Assembly (NCBI GenBank): GCA_947170415.1
Contig: CAMVTN010000005.1
Location: forward strand, 1 to 42,951
DNA from: an uncultured Lachnospiraceae bacterium
GTDB lineage: Bacteria; Bacillota; Clostridia; Lachnospirales; Lachnospiraceae
Length of the DNA: 42,951 nucleotides
Direction: 5' to 3'
Shown here: in pieces, positions 39,632 through 42,951 of the stretch
Layout: each line of letters starts with the position of its first letter
Position numbering within the stretch: the first letter of the stretch is position 1
Notes under the pieces: generated by a model
Database searches by the model: none
What the model was told of the DNA's origin: nothing
Seen by the model: only the letters and a program-made list of their open reading frames with translations
Made by a program: the position numbers and the translations under genes

Positions 39632-41839
39632 ATGAGTATGAACAGTAAGTTATATGATCTGATGGATTGGGCTGAGATAGAGGCTATCACATATTCCGAG
39701 GAGAGCCATCCGAAAAAGCTCCTCGGAAGTCATCCGGAGGGAAATAATACGCTTATCGCCTGCTTTTTTCCGGGGGCTGACGGCGTATCGGTACGTGCTG
39801 ACCGCGCAAGGAAAGATGTTCCTATGGAACTGGCAGATGAAGCAGGATACTTTGCGGTTTTATTAAAAAAGAAGTATCCGTTCCATTACATCTTTAAGGT
39901 ACATTATCCTGATGGAAAAGAAAAAGTTGTAGAAGATCCGTACTCATTTCCGAGGATAATCACTGAGAGACAGGAAGTTCAATTTACCAGTGGTATAGCA
40001 GACAATCTCTGGGAGTTTATGGGTGCTCACAGAATGATGGTCGATGGTGTTGAAGGTATCCACTTTGCAGTATGGGCACCGAATGCTATGCGCGTAAGTG
40101 TTGTAGGTGACTTTAACGACTGGGACGGCAGAGTCCATGAAATGGAAAAACTTGATAAATCCGGTATTTATGAGCTCTTTATCCCTGGAGTTGAGGATGG
40201 AGATCTTTATAAATATGAGATAAAGGTGTTAAACGGTGAAGTTACACTTAAGGCCGATCCTATGGCGTTTGAGACAGAACTCAGACCTGATTCTGCGTCG
40301 GTGGTACGCAGTATCGGATGTTTTACCTGGAATGACGTGAGCTGGATCAAGGAGAGAGGCAAGCGGCAGAATGCCAATGCCCCTGTGGCTGTGTACGAAA
40401 TGAATCTCGGTGCATTTCTGCCTAAGAAAGAGGATGGATCCTATCGCAATTGCCGTGATATCGCGGCTCCTCTTGCCAAGTATCTGCTTGATATGGGATA
40501 CACCCATGTAGAGCTGATGCCAGTCATGGAGCATCCGTTTGACGGAACATTTGGATATCAGACTTTGGGATATTACGCTTTTACAAAGCGATTCGGTCTT
40601 CCGGAAGATTTTGCATGGTTTGTAAATTACATGCATGAAAAGAAGATCGGTGTCATTCTTGACTGGTGCCCTTCACATTTCCCTGAGGATGAGCACGGTC
40701 TGGCATCGTTTGACGGCACATGCCTTTACGAAAGTGAAGATCCGAACAGGAGCTTCCATCCTGAATGGGGAACCAGAACCTTTGACTTTACAAAGCCTGA
40801 GGTAAGGAGTTTCCTTATGTCCTCCGCTCTTTTCTGGGCTGAGGTTTATCACGTGGACGGTATCCGTGCAGACGGAATAGCTGCGGCGCTTTACCTTGAT
40901 TACGGACGTGAGAACAGACCGTGGTCTCCGAATATTTATGGCGGAAAGGAATATCTGGAAGCTATCGATTTCTTCCGTGAGATGAATAAGTCGCTTCACA
41001 GACACTGCCCTGATGTCATCAGTGTGGCAGAGGATAATTCCGGCTGGCCGGGAGTTACAAATCCTGTGGAAGAGGAGGGCCTTGGATTTGATTATAAGTG
41101 GAATGAAGGATGGAGAGATTCATTCCTTGATTATATCCACTATGACCCGATAATCCGCACACATCACTATGGTCAGCTCTGCTTCTCCATGGTTTATGCT
41201 TATGCCGAGAAGTATATGCTGCCTATGACACATGATGTATTTACCAGAGGTCAGGGAACTTTCTTTGGAAGGCTGCCCGGCGCGTGGGATGACAGACTGT
41301 CTGCATTCAGAGCATCCATGGCATTTTTCTTTACCCATCCCGGAAAGAAGATCCTTTCACAGGGACTCGACATGGGTGATCAGGAAGAGTGGGACGAGAA
41401 TAAGTCCATTAATTTTGACCTGGTAAAGAATACTGATAATCAGAGACTTCATAATGTCGTGAAGGATCTGATCCATCTGTACAAAGACAGACCGGCGCTT
41501 CATGAGCTTGCTCATGAGGAAAATGGCTTTGAGTGGATAAACTGTGTGTCTGCAAATGAGAATATCCTCGTATATCTTAGAAAGACTTCAAAGAAAGAGG
41601 ATACTCTGATCGTACTTGTGAACTTTGAGAATATTCCGAGAAAGGAATATCGCATAGGTGTGCCTTTTGCAGGCAAGTATAAAGAGATTTTTAATTCTGA
41701 TGCGGAGAAGTACGGTGGATTTGATTTCCGTAATCACCGTATCCTTAAGAGCGAAGAGCTGAAATGGGATGGCAGAGATAATTCCATCCGTGTGAAAGTT
41801 CCTCCGCTCGGAGTTTCGATTTTTGAGGTAGAAAGTTAA
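39632..41839 (+). CDS. glgB: 1,4-alpha-glucan branching enzyme (GH13)
   Basis: A 735-residue GlgB that moves an alpha-1,4 chain segment to an alpha-1,6 position on glycogen. Two N-terminal beta domains are seen (LLGSHPEGNNTLIACFFPGADGVSV; then HFAVWAPNAMRVSVVGDFNDWDGRVHEM, a CBM48), then the GH13 barrel and a C-terminal beta domain. The catalytic triad is complete: nucleophile Asp414 in GIRADG, acid/base Glu467 in SVAEDN, and Asp535 in MTHD. The nucleophile region reads RADGIAAALYLDY rather than the common RVDAVASMLYLDY, placing it in a divergent branch. No other glycogen genes are nearby. ATG 39632 follows GAGGGAC; ATG 39638 is an alternative. Confidence 0.9.
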   Translation: MSMNSKLYDLMDWAEIEAITYSEESHPKKLLGSHPEGNNTLIACFFPGADGVSVRADRARKDVPMELADEAGYFAVLLKKKYPFHYIFKVHYPDGKEKVVEDPYSFPRIITERQEVQFTSGIADNLWEFMGAHRMMVDGVEGIHFAVWAPNAMRVSVVGDFNDWDGRVHEMEKLDKSGIYELFIPGVEDGDLYKYEIKVLNGEVTLKADPMAFETELRPDSASVVRSIGCFTWNDVSWIKERGKRQNANAPVAVYEMNLGAFLPKKEDGSYRNCRDIAAPLAKYLLDMGYTHVELMPVMEHPFDGTFGYQTLGYYAFTKRFGLPEDFAWFVNYMHEKKIGVILDWCPSHFPEDEHGLASFDGTCLYESEDPNRSFHPEWGTRTFDFTKPEVRSFLMSSALFWAEVYHVDGIRADGIAAALYLDYGRENRPWSPNIYGGKEYLEAIDFFREMNKSLHRHCPDVISVAEDNSGWPGVTNPVEEEGLGFDYKWNEGWRDSFLDYIHYDPIIRTHHYGQLCFSMVYAYAEKYMLPMTHDVFTRGQGTFFGRLPGAWDDRLSAFRASMAFFFTHPGKKILSQGLDMGDQEEWDENKSINFDLVKNTDNQRLHNVVKDLIHLYKDRPALHELAHEENGFEWINCVSANENILVYLRKTSKKEDTLIVLVNFENIPRKEYRIGVPFAGKYKEIFNSDAEKYGGFDFRNHRILKSEELKWDGRDNSIRVKVPPLGVSIFEVES

Positions 41840-41840
41840 A

Positions 41841-42623
41841 ATGATAAATAATGCACTGCTGACACTGACAGTTTCCGGAGCTGAGGAGCTTTCCGAGACG
41901 ATCTCTCAGATCAGCGATCTTAATAACCTGCAGGAAAATCTTAAAAACCCGACTGTTTGGGAGACTTTCCTGTCAGGGCTTCCGACAAAGGCAATGAACC
42001 TTGGTTTCAGAGTGGTTCTTTGCATAGTTATCCTGTTCATTGGAACAAGAGTTGTAAATTTTGCTACGAAGATCCTTCGTAAATCGCTGTCAAAGGCATT
42101 TGATGACAAGGGTATCGTGAGTTTTATCACGACCTTTGTAAAAATGATACTGGACGTTATCGTGGTAATGATGGTTGCATCGACCTTTGGTATCGATGCG
42201 ACGTCTATTGTAGCAGTACTTGGTTCTGCGGGTCTTACTATCGGTCTTGCGCTGCAGGGAAGCCTTTCAAACTTTGCGGGTGGACTGATCATCCTTTGGA
42301 TGAAGCCATTTAAGATCGGCGATTACATCATAGAAGATGCGCATAAAAACGAAGGAACTGTAGCGGATATCCAGATTTTTTATACGGTTCTGAATACCAT
42401 AGATAATAGGGCGATAATGATCCCCAATGGCTCACTTGCTAATACTTCACTTACAAATGTGACGAAGATGGCAAAACGTCAGCTGGATTTTTCTGTTGGT
42501 ATCAGCTATGATTCAGATCTTTTGAAAGCAAAAGAGATTTTAAGAGCTGTATTTAAGGCAGAGGAAAATGTTGCGGAGAATGCAGAACCGCAGATTTTTG
42601 TACGTGAACTCGGAGACAGCGCT
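41841..42623 (+). CDS. MscS-family mechanosensitive channel, 3' truncated by a foreign junction
   Basis: About 261 authentic residues. Two membrane helices (about residues 54-76 and 95-118) are followed by the pore-lining TM3 with the MscS pattern ATSIVAVLGSAGLTIGLALQGSLSNFAGGLIILWMKPFKIGDYI. The beta domain follows: EGTVADIQIFYTVLNTIDNRAIMIPNGSLANTSLTN. The C-terminal alpha/beta domain breaks off after FVRELGDSA, where the family continues for 30-50 more residues. The frame then runs nine codons into GC-rich foreign DNA to a chance TGA at 42648-42650. In the source organism the gene is probably intact. Confidence 0.85.
42619..42623. other. Chimeric junction
   Basis: The MscS frame and the foreign minus-strand frame meet at GCGCT (42619-42623), which both sides can claim: AGC GCT (Ser-Ala) in the channel and, reversed, AAG CGC (Lys-Arg) in the sugar transferase. 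From here to the end GC content rises visibly and codon use changes. Confidence 0.8.
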
Positions 42624-42951
42624 TCAGCATACGGTTCCACCAACGGCTGAGCGGTTCGCGGCACAGGCTGAGTACTACGGCATCGCCCACCTGCGAGGCC
42701 TGCATGCGGCGGCACAAGGTGCCCACGCCGGGCGCTACGGCCAGGCAACGCACACCCTTTTGCTGGCACAGGCCATAGAGCAATCGCGTCTCCTCGCCGC
42801 CCAGGAAACCCAGTATGAAATAGACATCGTCAACCTGGTTCCCGCCGTCAAGATAACTGCGCAGGTCGGCTGGCGAGCCCTTCAGCTCCATGCCCTCGGG
42901 CATCTGCCATGAGGCGGAGGCCGAGCACACGCCGTCGACCGCCACCCCCGA
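42619..42951 (-). CDS. Foreign fragment: undecaprenyl-phosphate sugar transferase, partial
   Basis: On the minus strand the frame is open from the window end to the junction, about 111 residues. It reads ELKGSPADLRSYLDGGNQVDDVYFILGFLGGEETRLLYGLCQQKGV, later VGDAVVLSLCREPLSRWWNRMLKR. This is the nucleotide-binding linker and the beginning of the bacterial sugar transferase domain (the LKR before the membrane-reentrant helix) of WcaJ/Wba-type polyisoprenyl-phosphate hexose-1-phosphate transferases. The wording is closest in my memory to Bacteroidetes exopolysaccharide enzymes. Both ends are missing: the start lies beyond the window and the catalytic part is lost at the junction. Confidence 0.65.

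Noticed and set aside
42568-42912. Plus-strand 114-codon frame across the junction
   Set aside because: It is composed of MscS sequence read out of frame and then the reverse of the sugar transferase gene; the minus-strand frame is the recognisable protein.
1-42951. CRISPR arrays, tRNA or rRNA genes, intact insertion sequences
   Set aside because: No regularly spaced direct repeats, cloverleaf genes or transposase frames were found on either strand by reading.

Overview
The window reads as a low-to-medium GC Firmicute chromosome, most likely a motile anaerobic gut or rumen Lachnospiraceae (Butyrivibrio/Roseburia-like). Grounds: strong AGGAGG-type ribosome sites, an oxygen-sensitive class III ribonucleotide reductase, a type III glutamine synthetase, the Firmicute order IreB-RuvX-DUF1292-Fur-RNase J, and a Bacillus/Clostridia-style flagellar late operon. 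No tRNA, rRNA, CRISPR array or intact transposase is visible. The assignment comes from gene content and protein family resemblance; no database was searched.

Layout. (1) 1-2167: end of a membrane protein (DUF6311-like), then a VTC-fold polyphosphate-polymerase-type protein with its usual DUF4956 membrane partner. (2) 2168-2477: non-coding, containing a large nested inverted repeat. (3) 2478-8374: a tightly packed housekeeping run: IreB, RuvX, DUF1292, a Fur-family regulator, RNase J (TTG start), a YlbF-type regulator, a short MltG-like protein without catalytic domain, an O-methyltransferase and a U32 peptidase-family protein. (4) 8427-18717: a surface-glycan cluster with seven GT2/GT4-type glycosyltransferases (one on the opposite strand), an O-acetyltransferase, a flippase-like ABC transporter and a GT11 fucosyltransferase. 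A lone antisense GT2 and its plus-strand neighbour diverge from a palindromic -10 box in a 35-bp gap. (5) 18718-24966: glnN behind a long structured leader, a secreted amidase, then nrdD-nrdG behind two NrdR-type boxes and a terminator-like hairpin. (6) 25033-35485: the flagellar late operon from a sigma-D promoter: flgM, flgN-like, two different flgK genes, an enlarged flgL, fliW, csrA, flaG, fliD, fliS and a fliT-like gene. In Bacillus subtilis the flagellin gene hag lies between csrA and flaG; here that place holds only a sigma-D-like promoter, a terminator and possible CsrA sites. (7) 35486-38342: hairpin-rich DNA, a minus-strand helix-turn-helix regulator, and 1.1 kb with a candidate non-coding RNA, a 43-codon ORF and a second copy of a palindromic repeat also found between nrdD and nrdG. 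(8) 38343-42623: DUF1015 protein, glycogen branching enzyme, and an MscS channel cut short.

The last ~330 bases (from about 42619) are from another organism: base composition changes abruptly to high GC, the MscS frame breaks in mid-domain, and the minus strand encodes part of a Bacteroidetes-like undecaprenyl-phosphate sugar transferase. The join sits on a 5-base shared stretch, as expected for an assembly or library chimera.

How the parts work together: FlgM, sigma-D, FliW and CsrA form the known checkpoint coupling hook completion to filament synthesis. FlgN, FliS and FliT-like proteins chaperone the HAP and filament subunits encoded beside them. The glycan cluster builds and exports a lipid-linked oligosaccharide but lacks a visible initiating transferase or polymerase, so it must depend on genes elsewhere.
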